A stretch of DNA of 64,000 nucleotides from Deltaproteobacteria bacterium. Its GTDB lineage: Bacteria; Desulfobacterota; DSM-4660; Desulfatiglandales; HGW-15. This document shows, in pieces, positions 8,802 through 18,820 of the stretch. How positions within the stretch are numbered: the stretch's first letter is position 1; each line of letters opens with the position of its first letter. The notes beneath the pieces are model-generated. The model had not been told where the DNA came from, searched no databases, and saw only the letters and a list, made by a program, of their open reading frames with translations. Location of the stretch: NCBI GenBank assembly GCA_020060215.1, contig JAGVAP010000053.1:1-64000 (forward strand), given 5' to 3'. The translations under genes and the position numbers were made by a program.

Positions 8802-8860
8802 CTAGGAGCAAGCTCCTGCTTGCGATTCCCTTTTGAATTCGCAGGCAGGAGCTTGCTTGG
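8802..8860. repeat. REP-like repeat R1 (GGAGCAAGCTCCTGC), copy 1
   Basis: Two palindromic arms, AGGAGCAAGCTCCTGCTTGC and GCAGGCAGGAGCTTGCTTGG, separated by about 18 bases. The preceding bases AAATTTCTTGCGGTTTTCTC also recur before the copy at 34541. Related copies are at 46846, 55126 and 58831. Confidence 0.75.
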
Positions 8861-8939
8861 AATCTCATTCCCCTTGCCTCGATGGATTATTCTGGTAGAA
8901 CAATTCTTCCGGAATAATCCCGACCGGGAGGGCACGGGC

Positions 8940-10102
8940 ATGTCCAACAGAAAGTCTCTAAATCCGTTCTCGCTGGGCATTATCTCCCCGGAGCAAGAGT
9001 TTTGCAACCGCGAGAGGGAGATCGAGGAGTTGACCCGGCATGCTCTGAACTGCACGCATGTGGTCCTCTTCTCACCCAGACGATATGGAAAGACCTCTCT
9101 CGTCAGACAGGTGACGGCAAGGCTCTCTACCCAAGGGTACTTCCCCGTCTATGTCGATTGCTTTTCGGTCATTACGAAGGAAGACCTGATCCAGAAAATC
9201 ACCTCGGCCGTCATTGCTTCCATGGGCAAGAACGTGGTCGAAGGCGACCTCCTGCAGAACACGGTAAAGGTGTTCAAGCGCATCATTCCATCGTTGACGT
9301 AAGACCCGACGGTGTCTCCATTTCCGCCAGGTATGAACAATCCACCGCCTTTCCCTATCTGATTGAGGACATCTTCAACGGCATTGCAAGACATACCCGT
9401 GCGGAGAAGACCAAGTGTCTCATCGTCTTTGATGAATTCCAGGAGATATCGGAGCTGAAGGAAAGCAAGCAGGTGGAGGGGCTCCTGAGGGAGCAGGTGC
9501 AAACGGCAAAGGACATCGGGTGCTTTTTCGTGGGAAGCAGAAGGCGGATTCTTCAGGCCATGTTCAATGACCGGAAAAGGCCTTTCTTCAAACTCGCCTT
9601 CAATTACCCGCTGAAGAAGATATCCCGAGAGGACCTGGCGGGCCATATTGTGAAACTGTTCAGGCAAACCGAAAAGGTCTGCCCTTTGACTTCGGCGGAG
9701 GACCTCTATGACTACGTTGAAGGCAATACCTACTATGTCCGGAAACTTTCCCACCTTTTATGGGACATGACAGAGAAGGCGGTCACACCGGAATTGCTGG
9801 AGGCATCGAAGGCGGAGCTTCTCGTGCTGGAAAACCTGGGACTCCAAGGGGTCTTCGCAGGTCTGTTGCTGGGGGAGAAGAAGCTTGCCATGGCATTGGC
9901 CAACGAGCCTACAGGCAAGCCGTATGCCATGGAATACCTCAAGACCCACAATCTCTCTCCTGGGGGCATACAAAAGAGCATGAGATCCCTGCAGGAAAAA
10001 GACATCGTCGAACAGGACGAAGAGGGCCTCTACAGGTTGACGGATCCCCTCTTTGCCCGGTGGTTCCGATCGCAGACGATGATTTCACGGAATCACCGCT
10101 GA
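8940..10102 (+). pseudogene. AAA ATPase (archaeal-ATPase-like, PF01637 type), frameshifted
   Basis: The gene reads in one frame from ATG 8940 to a TAA at 9302, then continues in another frame to 10102; the joined product is about 387 residues. The first part has a P-loop, SPRRYGKTSLV (the usual leading Gly is Ser), the second has Walker B CLIVFDEFQEI and a C-terminal winged-helix-like region ending LTDPLFARWFRS. Together they match a full-length STAND-like ATPase of the PF01637 type. Going from frame to frame needs a step back of one base near 9296-9302, which equals loss of one base. Either the gene is decayed, the assembly has an error, or there is slippage; no slippery heptamer is evident. 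Such ATPases are often standalone and of unknown role. Confidence 0.75.
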
Positions 10103-10133
10103 GAAATCACCTGAAATCCACCGGGAGGGCACC

Positions 10134-11192
10134 ATGGAGATCACCCGCATTCTCATTGAAGGAATAGGAAGCATCGGCGGGGTGGTGGCCGGGAAGCTGA
10201 TCCGGGCGGGGTATGCGCCGACGCTGGTGACCGGCAATGCGGCGATCAGCGAGGCAATCAACCGCAACGGCATCCGCGTGATCACCCCCGAAGAGCAGTT
10301 CACGGTCCGCGCTCGCGCCCTCACTTCGCTGGCCGAGCTCGACCCCGATGGATGCTTCGACGTCGCTCTTCTGATCATGAAGGCCTATCGGGTCGTCGAT
10401 GCGGCTCGGGATACCCTGCCCCTCCTCGATCCGGAACATGGGTTTGTGCTGACCTGCCAGAACGGCATCGTCCAGGATGTTGTAGCCGGGGAGATCGGCG
10501 CCGCACGGGTTGCGGCCGGGATCATCGGCTGGGGCGGCACCATGCACGGACCCGGTGTCTACGAGCGCACGGGACCGGGGGCCATCCACATCGGGGAGCC
10601 GGACGGAAGCAGGAGCGAAAGGATTCAGAAGCTTGCTGACGTCCTGAGGGCCGTGACACCGGTAGAGACAAGCGCCAACATCAGGGGTGCCCAATGGGGC
10701 AAGCTGGCCATCAACTGCACCATCACCACCATCGGGGCCCTCACCGGCGAGACCCTCGGCGACATGCTCCGGGATAGAAGAGCGCGGCTTGCCTTCATGG
10801 ACACATACCGGGAGGTCATCGACACGGCACTGGCCCTGGGCATCCGCCCGGAGCGGATCGCGGTGAACCCCATGCTGCTTTATGTCCCTGCGAGCGCCGG
10901 CCCGGTGACCCGCCTCCTCAAGGACCTCCTCCTGCGCGCGGCGGCAAGAAGGCACGGGAGACTCAAATCCTCCAGCCTCCAGAGCCTGGAGAGGGGCCGG
11001 AGGACGGAAATCGATTTTCTGAACGGCTACGTGGTCGAGCAGGCCCGGAAGGTGGGCGTGAGGACCCCGTTCAATGAGGCCCTGACGAGCATGATCAAGG
11101 AGATCGAGCAGGGCAGCCGCAGCCTGTCCCCGGCGAACATGGAAGAGCTGCTCCTCGCTCCCGAAAACCCTCCGCCTCGGCATGCAGGTTGA
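10134..11192 (+). CDS. Ketopantoate reductase-family dehydrogenase (ApbA/PanE-like)
   Basis: A 352-residue protein of the 2-dehydropantoate 2-reductase family. The N-terminal Rossmann fold shows GIGSIGGVVAGKL near residue 11, and the middle section LTCQNGIV and GWGGTMHGPG match the family. The conserved catalytic Lys is likely the one in QWGKLAINCTI, followed by the helical C-terminal domain with EIDFLNGYVV. It is some 50 residues longer than E. coli PanE. AGGGCACC precedes the ATG. It stands alone and converges on the AtoE-like gene. It may be a pantothenate enzyme or a catabolic 2-oxoacid reductase; the context does not decide. Confidence 0.82.
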   Translation: MEITRILIEGIGSIGGVVAGKLIRAGYAPTLVTGNAAISEAINRNGIRVITPEEQFTVRARALTSLAELDPDGCFDVALLIMKAYRVVDAARDTLPLLDPEHGFVLTCQNGIVQDVVAGEIGAARVAAGIIGWGGTMHGPGVYERTGPGAIHIGEPDGSRSERIQKLADVLRAVTPVETSANIRGAQWGKLAINCTITTIGALTGETLGDMLRDRRARLAFMDTYREVIDTALALGIRPERIAVNPMLLYVPASAGPVTRLLKDLLLRAAARRHGRLKSSSLQSLERGRRTEIDFLNGYVVEQARKVGVRTPFNEALTSMIKEIEQGSRSLSPANMEELLLAPENPPPRHAG

Positions 11193-11210
11193 AGCCGCCC
11201 TAACGATCCG

Positions 11211-12626
11211 TCAAGGCAACAGCCACAGCCCCAAAGCAAACACCACACCAGAAATGATGAGGATCACCAAGGAGAATCCCATGAAATGCCTGGCCGTCAA
11301 TCTTGTCCCGGCGGCGATTATAGGCAAGTAGAGCAGCGTCCAAAACGGTTGTATCATGTTGGTCCATGCATCTCCGTAGGCCACCGCCATCGCCGTCTTA
11401 GGTACAGAGACCCCGAGCGCCTGAGCGGCCGGCACGACGAAAGGTGCTTGTGCGGCCCACTGGGATCCCCCTGAAGGAACAAACATGTTGACCAACCCGG
11501 CGCTGAGGAAAGTCCAAATGGGCAAAGAGGTAGGGGTGGAGATGCTGATAAACCAATCTGAGATTATCTTTGCAAGACCTGTGGCCATCATAATTCCCAT
11601 GATCCCCCCATACAACGGGAACTGAAGAATTATACCGGCCATATTTCGTACGTTATCAGCGAAATCAACCGCAAACTTGATCGGGGACCCCCACGCCAGG
11701 ATTGCCAGGCCAAAGAGGACGAATCCAACCGTCAGAAGATTCAGCGCTCCCAATCCTTTCAGGACGAAAAAGTAGGTCGCTGTGATGAGAAGGGGGAGAC
11801 CCAGCAAAACCGAGATGAGGAGATTGTTTTCGATACGGTCGGCAAGGGAGGTTGTCGTCTTTGGCAGCGATTCTCCGGAAGCTTTCGGCTGTCCCGCAGG
11901 TTCATTCCCATCCGAGAAATATTCATAAGTCTGGACGAACTGGCCTTCCTTTGGGACCAGGAATCGAAACACGACTAGCAGAACGATAATGATTGCCGCA
12001 ATGGTGATGAGGTTCATCGCCGTGAAGATGGTCTCATCCGTGGATATCAGACCTCCCACCATTTTTTCGAATGGATTTCCTGGAGTATTGAGTACGAGAG
12101 GTATACTTCCGGCCAGTCCCCCATGCCAAGTCAAGAGAGTTGCATATGCAGACGCCGCCAGAATCCTCATGTCGGTGCCCTTCACTTCACGGCTGAAAAT
12201 CCTTGCCAAGGTCGCTGCAACAAATACTCCGACATATATATTGACCCAGGTCAGGACTCCGCCGGCAATGATCGTGAACGCATAGGCACCTCCAGGCGTT
12301 TTCACGTTTTTTGCCAAACGAGAGATCGCCCTTCGTATGGAAGGAGCCTTTACGAAAGTCATTCCCAGAGCGAAGCCCCACGCAACCATGAAAGCGAACT
12401 CCATGAGGGATTTCACCCCATTATACCATCCATTGATCACGGCAGTCGTTTTCGCACCGGCCAAGGTGAACGAAAGAATCATCACAAGGAAGGTTAATAG
12501 AATGGCGAACAAGAACGAGTCGGGCATGTATCTTTGGTAGCCCCTGGCAATAGAGTCTGAAACGCGAAACAGAAAAGAACCCCCCGTGCCGCTTTGACCC
12601 AATTTGCTCCTTTCTACGACGTTCAT
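11211..12626 (-). CDS. Short-chain fatty acid transporter, AtoE family
   Basis: A 471-residue membrane protein with about 11-12 hydrophobic helices, of the AtoE/SCFA transporter family (PF02667). RYMPDSFLFAILLTFLVM near residue 35 is the family's opening motif, and FVPSGGSQWAAQAPFV near 390 is another. It would carry short-chain fatty acids such as acetoacetate or butyrate across the inner membrane. AGGGAGGT lies before the ATG. It is the last gene of the minus-strand block that starts with the molybdenum hydroxylase, so it could export an end product or import a substrate. Confidence 0.85.
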   Translation of the reverse strand: MNVVERSKLGQSGTGGSFLFRVSDSIARGYQRYMPDSFLFAILLTFLVMILSFTLAGAKTTAVINGWYNGVKSLMEFAFMVAWGFALGMTFVKAPSIRRAISRLAKNVKTPGGAYAFTIIAGGVLTWVNIYVGVFVAATLARIFSREVKGTDMRILAASAYATLLTWHGGLAGSIPLVLNTPGNPFEKMVGGLISTDETIFTAMNLITIAAIIIVLLVVFRFLVPKEGQFVQTYEYFSDGNEPAGQPKASGESLPKTTTSLADRIENNLLISVLLGLPLLITATYFFVLKGLGALNLLTVGFVLFGLAILAWGSPIKFAVDFADNVRNMAGIILQFPLYGGIMGIMMATGLAKIISDWFISISTPTSLPIWTFLSAGLVNMFVPSGGSQWAAQAPFVVPAAQALGVSVPKTAMAVAYGDAWTNMIQPFWTLLYLPIIAAGTRLTARHFMGFSLVILIISGVVFALGLWLLP

Positions 12627-12944
12627 GACATTTCACCTCCCTTTTTAGGTTAACACTCGGCCACACCGGTCCAAAAAACCTTTTGAAGGAGATTGGTTGA
12701 GGGGAAGTCCACCTCCTCACAGGAAAATCGACGAGCCGCCGAAGGAGCCTCTATTCCGATCCTCAGGAGGAGAACAGGTACACCATATTTTTCCAGTTCG
12801 CTCAGTTGACAACCCGCTCAACCCAGGTTGAAGAAAAAGCATGAAGTCTGAAGGTTTCCGTCTTTTGGTCGCCACCCATACCGGCCTCGCCGCAAACTCA
12901 GCAGCCTCAGGGTACCCCACAAACGAAGCGGTCCGGCGCAGCGT
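12627..12944. other. Gene-free stretch between AtoE-like and CMD-family genes
   Basis: 318 bases with no supported gene. The right end holds the 3' end region of the CMD-family gene, the left end the ribosome-binding site of the AtoE-like gene. No clear hairpin or T-run was seen. Confidence 0.5.
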
Positions 12945-13391
12945 CTAGCCCGATCGTTTCTTTTGCTTCCTCGCTGAAGCCTTGGTCTTTTGTGATCTTC
13001 CGTTTCCCCTTTCCTGCGCCTCGATTTCCGGAAAGGCTTCCACCACCACATTGAACGCATCGACGGCAGCGGGTCCGCCGCAATAGATGAAGGAGTGCAA
13101 CAGCAACTCACGTATTTCCGTCTTCGTACAGCCGTTGCGTATCGCCCCGCGCAGATGCAGCTTGATCTCGTTTGGGCGATTCAAGGCGATACACATCGCC
13201 AAGGTCAGCAGGCTCCGCGTACGCAGGCTCAGCCCGGGTCTTCTCCAGACGCCTCCCCATCCAAATACCGTCAGGAACTCTTGAAACGGCATCATTGACC
13301 GATCCGTCCTTTTCATGGTTTCTTCGACGTGCTCGGCGCCAAGCACTTTCTTGCGCATCATGAGCCCATCCTTAAATGCGTTATTTCTCAT
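12945..13391 (-). CDS. Carboxymuconolactone decarboxylase-family protein
   Basis: A 148-residue all-alpha protein of the CMD/AhpD family (PF02627). The core LTLAMCIALNRPNEIKLHL, the GAIRNGCTKTEIRELLLH stretch and YCGGPAAVDAF match the PcaC-type member, which decarboxylates 4-carboxymuconolactone. The AhpD C-x-x-C pair is absent, so a peroxidase-reductase role is unlikely. GGGAGAG precedes the ATG. In an anaerobe, members of this family serve in several ring or lactone pathways, so the substrate is open. It lies between the epimerase and the AtoE-like transporter in the same direction. Confidence 0.82.
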   Translation of the reverse strand: MRNNAFKDGLMMRKKVLGAEHVEETMKRTDRSMMPFQEFLTVFGWGGVWRRPGLSLRTRSLLTLAMCIALNRPNEIKLHLRGAIRNGCTKTEIRELLLHSFIYCGGPAAVDAFNVVVEAFPEIEAQERGNGRSQKTKASARKQKKRSG

Positions 13392-13467
13392 CTGTCTCTC
13401 CCTCTTGCAGAAGCTTTGGAGAACCGACTCCCCCTGAAGTTCTGTTGCGAAACACTCCCCTATTTAC

Positions 13468-14391
13468 CTAAAGCGGCAACCCGGATTGGATCCTCACCTC
13501 CTGTACAAAGTCCTTTATTCCCTCCTCGATATTGAAAGAAGGACTGTAGCCTAGTTCATCAAGAGCCTTGCTGCAGTCGTAAGAAGGGGGCCAAGGGAAC
13601 GTGTATTTCTCTTCCAGATCAATCGCCGCATTAGGAATGAACCGTTTGACCACACCCGCCAACTCACGCACACTTAACGTCTGCCCGCCGATATTGTAAA
13701 TCCGCTCATTGGGATTCTGTACCTTCCGAATCCTCAGAAGGCTGTCGACGGCATCCTTGACATAGATCCAGTCCGTCACTGCATCGGCGGCTTCGATCAG
13801 CGTCGGCAAGCCCGCAGCGGCATTCTCGATCATCTTGCTGCAGGGACCGGTGGATCCTCCGGACTTCCCTAGGCCGTAAACGGTGGTAAACCTCAATGCC
13901 CGAAAGTCGATGCCGAACATCCTGTGATAATGCATTCCATAGAACTCGCTCAAGACCTTGGTCGCCCCATAGACTGAGGCGGGTCTGAGGGGGGCATCCT
14001 CCTTGACCGGAGATGGCACTTTGGGATCGTAAACGGCTACTGAACTTGCGAATATGATCCTCCTGAGATTCAGTATTCGTGCAGTTTCAAGAAAGTTGAG
14101 GGTGCTTTCGACGTTTACCCTCTGGGCGAGGAGCGGCTTCTTCTGGCTCACATCGGCCAAGAGGGCGATAAAATGATAGACCTCCTTGACTTCAAATTGC
14201 TTGACGGCGTGAAGAACATCGGTGATGTCCGTAGCATCACCCTGGATGAACCTCACTCCTTCAGTTAAATCGGCCTTAAGCTCCAAATGGGGATGAAGGT
14301 CGAAAACCACTACCTTTTCCCCCTTTTCCACCAGCGCTTTCACCAAATGGGATCCAATGAACCCGGCACCACCCGCAACCAGTATAGACAT
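13468..14391 (-). CDS. NAD-dependent epimerase/dehydratase (extended SDR)
   Basis: A 307-residue extended short-chain dehydrogenase. GGAGFIGSHL near residue 7 binds NAD, Asp at the end of strand two (VVVFDLHPH) favours NAD over NADP, and the catalytic YGATK follows a Ser in FASSVAVYD. The fold resembles UDP-glucose 4-epimerase. The neighbours are catabolic, not sugar-nucleotide genes, so it may act as a dehydrogenase or reductase on a pathway intermediate (inference). GGAGCAGGG lies before the ATG. Confidence 0.85.
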   Translation of the reverse strand: MSILVAGGAGFIGSHLVKALVEKGEKVVVFDLHPHLELKADLTEGVRFIQGDATDITDVLHAVKQFEVKEVYHFIALLADVSQKKPLLAQRVNVESTLNFLETARILNLRRIIFASSVAVYDPKVPSPVKEDAPLRPASVYGATKVLSEFYGMHYHRMFGIDFRALRFTTVYGLGKSGGSTGPCSKMIENAAAGLPTLIEAADAVTDWIYVKDAVDSLLRIRKVQNPNERIYNIGGQTLSVRELAGVVKRFIPNAAIDLEEKYTFPWPPSYDCSKALDELGYSPSFNIEEGIKDFVQEVRIQSGLPL

Positions 14392-14494
14392 ACCCTGCTC
14401 CTATTTGATCCATATGCTGCGCATCAACTCGCGAAGGTGTACGGACGACCAGAGGAATTACTCTGCATTAGCGCCGCGTCGAACCGTTAATCGC

Positions 14495-16768
14495 TCACTT
14501 TTTTTCCTGCATCCGTTTCCAGATCTTCTCCGGCGTGATCGGTATGTCGTTGAATCGAACACCTACCGCATTGTATATCGCATTGGCGATACATGGGGCG
14601 GTCGGTGTCAACCCCGGTTCCCCCAGCCCTTTCGCGCCATAGGGACCTTCCCGGTGCCGTTCCTCGACGATAATGGGGACCATGGAAGGAACATCCAGCG
14701 ATGTGGGCATTCGATAATCGGCGAATGTGGTATTGAGGGTTTCCCCCTTTTCGTTGTGGACGATCTCCTCGAGAAGCGCAGTTCCAATTCCCGTTGCCAG
14801 CGCACCTTCTATCTGCTGCTCGCAATTTTGTGGATGGATGGCCTTACCCACGTCGTGGGCGGCAACCAGCTTGAGGATTTCGACCTTCCCCGTTTCAGCG
14901 TCGACCTCGAGCTCTGCGGCCTGCGTGGCAAACATCCAGAAGGCAGTCGGCCTTTCACCCTGGCCCGTCTCAGGATCAACTCCGGTAGCATCCGGCAGGT
15001 AGAAGCTTCCCCTGCCGACGACTGGTCTCGTGGCAAGAAGCTGCCTGATCGGCACTCCTTGAGAAGCCGCCCCTCTAACCACAACCCTTTCGTTTTCGAT
15101 TTCCAGATCTTCAGGACTCGTCTTCAACATTGCAGAAGCCATTGTGAAGAGCTGCGCCTTTATGTCCTCGCAGGCATACTTTACGGCATTTCCCATATGA
15201 AAGGTCGATCTACTGGACGTCGTAGATCTGTCAGGAGGCGTTACATCGGTGTCTGGAATATTCACGGAGATCTTTTCCAAGGGTACTTTCAAGACCTCTG
15301 CGACGATTTGCGAAAGCACCGTTTCTTTCCCCTGCCCCAGCTCGGTTGTACCGCTGTAGATACACGCACTATAATCGTCATTGATCTTTACAATGGCAGA
15401 AGAGCTTGTGGGTGCATGGCTCGCCCTCCACATGCACGCAAACCCCTTTCCTCGATTCCTTTCCTTCGCCTTCTTGTCCCATTCTATTGCCTTGAGCGCC
15501 TCCAGCAACGTCTGCTTTATGCCTACGCTGTGCAACCTCTCGCCCGTGTGTGAAAGGCTTCCTTCCTCGACGAAGTTCTTCATCCTCATCTCAACCGGAT
15601 CGATCCCAATTTTCTCCGCGATCATATCCATTTGGCTCTCGTACGCCCAACAGTACTGAGCCGTCCCGTACCCACGAAAGGCCCCCACATTCTGCTTGTT
15701 GGTATAGACGCAATAGGAGTCGACCTGAAGGTTGGGTATTTTGTAGGGCCCCGCGGCCATATACGCAGCGTTCCGACTCACGAGAGGCCCTGCTTCAGAG
15801 TAACACCCCGTGTCCCAAACCATCTTGATCGCTCTCGCCGTTATGGTGCCGTCCCTCTTGACTCCGGTTTTCATTCTCATGATACACGGATGCCGGCCGG
15901 TCTCAGTGAACTCCTCCTCCCTGGTGAGAGAAACCCGAACCGGTTTTCCTGAAGCCTTCACCGCCATAGCGTAGGCGATCATCTCGATCTTGATGCCATG
16001 TTTCCCACCAAATCCACCACCGACATAGGGAACGACGATCCTGACTCGGTTGAGTGGAACTCGGAGCGCGCGGGCAATCTCAGCCGCGCTGAATGAGGGG
16101 GATTGCGTGCTCGTCCAAAGTGAAATTTTTCCTTCTGCATCGATTTGGCAAACGGCGACATGTGGTTCGAGGCTGCAGTGCTGGACCATCGCCGTAGAAA
16201 ACGTATCCTCGAAAATGTAATCCGACTCTTGAAACCCTCGTGAAACGTCACCCTTGCGCAGCTTCGCATGCTGACAGATATTGGTCCCCTCCTTCGGAAA
16301 GGCGATGGGCATACGATCGTATGTCATCATTCGATCATGCAAGATCGGCGACCCCGGCTCCATCGCCTTAAGGGGATCCAGAACAATTTCCAGAGGCTCA
16401 TATTCCACCCGAATCAGCTCGCAAGCTTCCTGGGCGGCCTCTTCAGATGCTGCAACCACACCAGCGACTGGATCATGGACCGACCGAACCCTGTCCAGGC
16501 AGAAGATCGGCTGGTCCTTTATGACGTATCCATAGTAGACAGAAGGAAAGTCCCTGCCAGTCAAGACCGCCTTCACGCCCCCAACTCGTTTGGCTTTACT
16601 TGTGTCAATGTCGAGTATACGTGCATGCGCCAGTTTGCTCCGAACCACCTTCCCGTACAACAGTTCATGGAACTTCAGATCTCCCGCGTATATGGCCCCC
16701 CCGCATGCCTTGGTGCGAGCGTCCACCCTTGGGACAGACTTGCCGATGTAGGAGAGTTCGCCTTCCAT
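14495..16768 (-). CDS. Molybdenum hydroxylase, large Mo-cofactor subunit (xanthine dehydrogenase family)
   Basis: A 757-residue catalytic subunit that would hydroxylate a heteroaromatic, aldehyde or aromatic acyl-CoA using water. Molybdopterin-binding motifs are VGGGFGGKHG near 245, GAFRGYGTAQ near 360 and TELGQGKET near 470. The catalytic Glu lies in KGLGEPGL near residue 720. The start has GAGGAG upstream and is three bases after the small-subunit stop. Length and domain order match CoxL, HcrA and nicotinate dehydrogenase-type enzymes, so the substrate cannot be fixed. Dehydroxylating 4-hydroxybenzoyl-CoA reductase carries an extra 4Fe-4S site in the FAD subunit, which is not apparent here. 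Confidence 0.9.
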   Translation of the reverse strand: MEGELSYIGKSVPRVDARTKACGGAIYAGDLKFHELLYGKVVRSKLAHARILDIDTSKAKRVGGVKAVLTGRDFPSVYYGYVIKDQPIFCLDRVRSVHDPVAGVVAASEEAAQEACELIRVEYEPLEIVLDPLKAMEPGSPILHDRMMTYDRMPIAFPKEGTNICQHAKLRKGDVSRGFQESDYIFEDTFSTAMVQHCSLEPHVAVCQIDAEGKISLWTSTQSPSFSAAEIARALRVPLNRVRIVVPYVGGGFGGKHGIKIEMIAYAMAVKASGKPVRVSLTREEEFTETGRHPCIMRMKTGVKRDGTITARAIKMVWDTGCYSEAGPLVSRNAAYMAAGPYKIPNLQVDSYCVYTNKQNVGAFRGYGTAQYCWAYESQMDMIAEKIGIDPVEMRMKNFVEEGSLSHTGERLHSVGIKQTLLEALKAIEWDKKAKERNRGKGFACMWRASHAPTSSSAIVKINDDYSACIYSGTTELGQGKETVLSQIVAEVLKVPLEKISVNIPDTDVTPPDRSTTSSRSTFHMGNAVKYACEDIKAQLFTMASAMLKTSPEDLEIENERVVVRGAASQGVPIRQLLATRPVVGRGSFYLPDATGVDPETGQGERPTAFWMFATQAAELEVDAETGKVEILKLVAAHDVGKAIHPQNCEQQIEGALATGIGTALLEEIVHNEKGETLNTTFADYRMPTSLDVPSMVPIIVEERHREGPYGAKGLGEPGLTPTAPCIANAIYNAVGVRFNDIPITPEKIWKRMQEKK

Positions 16769-16771
16769 AGA

Positions 16772-17239
16772 TCACTCCTCGCTTTCTTTTACGTCCCGGA
16801 TTGCCGCTACAATTTTCTGATAGCCCGTACACCTGCAAAGATTTCCGGCTATCGCATGCCTCACTTCCTGCTCTGAGGGCTTCTGGTTTCTTGCAAGCAG
16901 TGCCTTCCCAGACAAGATCATCCCTGGCGTGCAGAACCCGCACTGCACAGCACCGTTTCTTACGAAGGATTCCTGGATAGGATCCAGTTCCCTCCCCTTG
17001 GCCACTCCTTCGATCGTGGTGACCGATCTACCCTGTACATCAGCAGCCAATACAAGGCATGAATTGACTGGCTCACCGTCCACCAGGACAGTGCATGCGC
17101 CGCAGTCCCCTGTACCGCATGCCTCCTTCGTACCGGTCATCCCGATCCTGTTCCGGATTAGATCGACCAGTAGCAGATGATCTTCCACCTGCATTTCCAT
17201 GGTTTGGGTGTTGAGTCGGAATTTGATTACTCTACTCAT
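16772..17239 (-). CDS. Molybdenum hydroxylase, 2Fe-2S small subunit
   Basis: A 155-residue iron-sulfur subunit that passes electrons from the molybdenum site to FAD. The N-terminal plant-type ferredoxin cluster has Cys41, Cys46, Cys49 and Cys61 (ACGTGDCGAC). The C-terminal helical cluster has Cys100, Cys103, Cys135 and Cys137 (CGFC and CRC). The ATG at 17239 was chosen since GGAGGT lies seven bases before it, inside the longer frame that begins at 17254. It sits between the FAD and Mo subunits, the usual order M-S-L. Confidence 0.93.
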   Translation of the reverse strand: MSRVIKFRLNTQTMEMQVEDHLLLVDLIRNRIGMTGTKEACGTGDCGACTVLVDGEPVNSCLVLAADVQGRSVTTIEGVAKGRELDPIQESFVRNGAVQCGFCTPGMILSGKALLARNQKPSEQEVRHAIAGNLCRCTGYQKIVAAIRDVKESEE

Positions 17240-17325
17240 GGGGAATACCTCCACATAGATAGGGCCATGAAGTTTTACTGCAAGGACAGACAGCCTCTCC
17301 TAAAAAGCAGACTGGTCATAGCAGA

Positions 17326-18132
17326 TCAGTATTCCGCACTGGCGCGAACGTCCGATATGGGTGATATTTCCTTCAGGATCATTCTGGAAGCCTCCGAAAT
17401 GGTCTTGTCCGTGAAACCTGATTTCTCCAGGAACTCCTCTGTCCGCCTCGCTCTGATGGGCGTCGGTGATACTCCGCCAAGTCCGATCCTTATGCGGGCG
17501 ACCTCGTCCCGCCGTTTTTCAATTTGAACAGCCACTCCCACGATCGCCAGATCCAGTGCTTTTCTGAATGTGTGCTTCAGATAAACGCCCTGCATCTTTC
17601 CCCCGTGTTTGGGGATGGTGATCTTGGTCAATATACCCTTGTTCACAAGGACCGTTTCTCGAGGGCCGACAAAGAGGTTTTCGACGGGTAATGTTCTTTT
17701 CTCTCCGTCCTGCGAGAAGGTGGCGGAAGCATCCAAGCATAGCAGGGCAGGGATCATGTCGGCCGCAGGGGATGCGTTGCAGATATTGCCTCCTATGGTC
17801 GCGAGGTTTCGTATTTGATACGTTCCCAGGCTTTCCGCCGCCTGCTGCAACAGGGGGATCTCCCTTTTCACTAGGCTCGATGCAGCAACATGATTGATCT
17901 TTGCCAGGGCACCGATTTCTATGGATCCATCATCGTCCTCTATTTTCCCCAAGCCCGGTATGCTTTTGATGTCCACCAGAACTTTGGGGGACAACAATCC
18001 CTGCTTCATCAGCACCAGAGCGTCCGTTCCTCCGGCGAAAACCCTTGCCTCCTCTCCATACCTGTCCAATAACTCATGTGCCTCCTCAACAGAACTTGAC
18101 TGGAAATAGGAAAATGGCTTCAGCTTTTTCAT
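17326..18132 (-). CDS. Molybdenum hydroxylase, FAD-binding subunit
   Basis: A 268-residue FAD subunit of the CoxM/XdhB type. The two FAD-binding motifs are VFAGGTDALVLMKQG near residue 33 and ATIGGNICNASPAADM near 110. The ATG at 18132 (MKKLKPFSYF) was preferred to an in-frame ATG at 18195, because GAGGTGGT is just upstream and family members begin here. The C-terminal CO_deh_flav_C domain follows from about residue 165. No cysteine cluster typical of the HcrB extra 4Fe-4S domain is visible. First gene of the hydroxylase set. Confidence 0.9.
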   Translation of the reverse strand: MKKLKPFSYFQSSSVEEAHELLDRYGEEARVFAGGTDALVLMKQGLLSPKVLVDIKSIPGLGKIEDDDGSIEIGALAKINHVAASSLVKREIPLLQQAAESLGTYQIRNLATIGGNICNASPAADMIPALLCLDASATFSQDGEKRTLPVENLFVGPRETVLVNKGILTKITIPKHGGKMQGVYLKHTFRKALDLAIVGVAVQIEKRRDEVARIRIGLGGVSPTPIRARRTEEFLEKSGFTDKTISEASRMILKEISPISDVRASAEY

Positions 18133-18820
18133 TGACCACCTCGGCTTGTAATGAGCTTTGTGGGGAATAACGCTTCCATACTCTGCCATGTTCATTCCTT
18201 GTCAGGCGCGACCTGTCTCCCAAGCGGGCCGTCCTGCAGGAGTGCGCTGATCGTCGCCCCCCTCTGAAGATGCCGGGGGCCAGACTGTTTCCACATGGTC
18301 GTGCATCCTCATGGCGATTGCTGGTGTCGCCTCTTAGGGGTGTTTTTCCCCTTTTCCGCGCGCAAGATGGATCATGGAGATCGGATTCAGGCAACGGAGT
18401 TGGGCCGATTTCTCAACACATGAACACGAGCCTGTTGGTTCTTCGCTGGGGGTTGGCGTATCCTTCGCCGGTCGCATGACGAGAACCGGCGCATTTATAC
18501 ATTTACGAAGCCTTCGCCGGGATGCGTCGCCTCAGCCCGGCTTTTCTGCGAAGGCGTTGAAAGGCACAATCGGTTAGGAAGGGAAGTTTTGGCCCAAGGT
18601 TTGCGTTATAAGGATGAAGGCTCGAATGTAATCTGTGGACAGACATTCAGACTCTCCGAAGAGGAGCAGGAGCTGAAGCAGGCTCCTTCAGGCTGGAGGG
18701 GGTGCCTGCGCCATCAGTGATCCCGTTGGATTGCCGCAGGCATTTCGAATACTGATCTCACGAACGGGTTCATAACAAGGGTGAGGAGGATCAAGATCTT
18801 CGGTTCTCTCCTGTTCTGTT
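18133..18820. other. Gene-free stretch upstream of the molybdenum hydroxylase operon
   Basis: About 690 bases without a supported gene; open frames here are short and non-conserved. It holds a hairpin at 18466-18491 (CGCCGGT pairing with ACCGGCG, 12-base loop). It should contain the promoter for the minus-strand operon and the end of the cyclase transcript. No clear promoter motif was seen. Confidence 0.5.

Noticed and set aside
14357..15553. 398-codon open frame antisense to the Mo subunit gene
   Set aside because: The conserved protein is on the minus strand; the antisense product has no domain.
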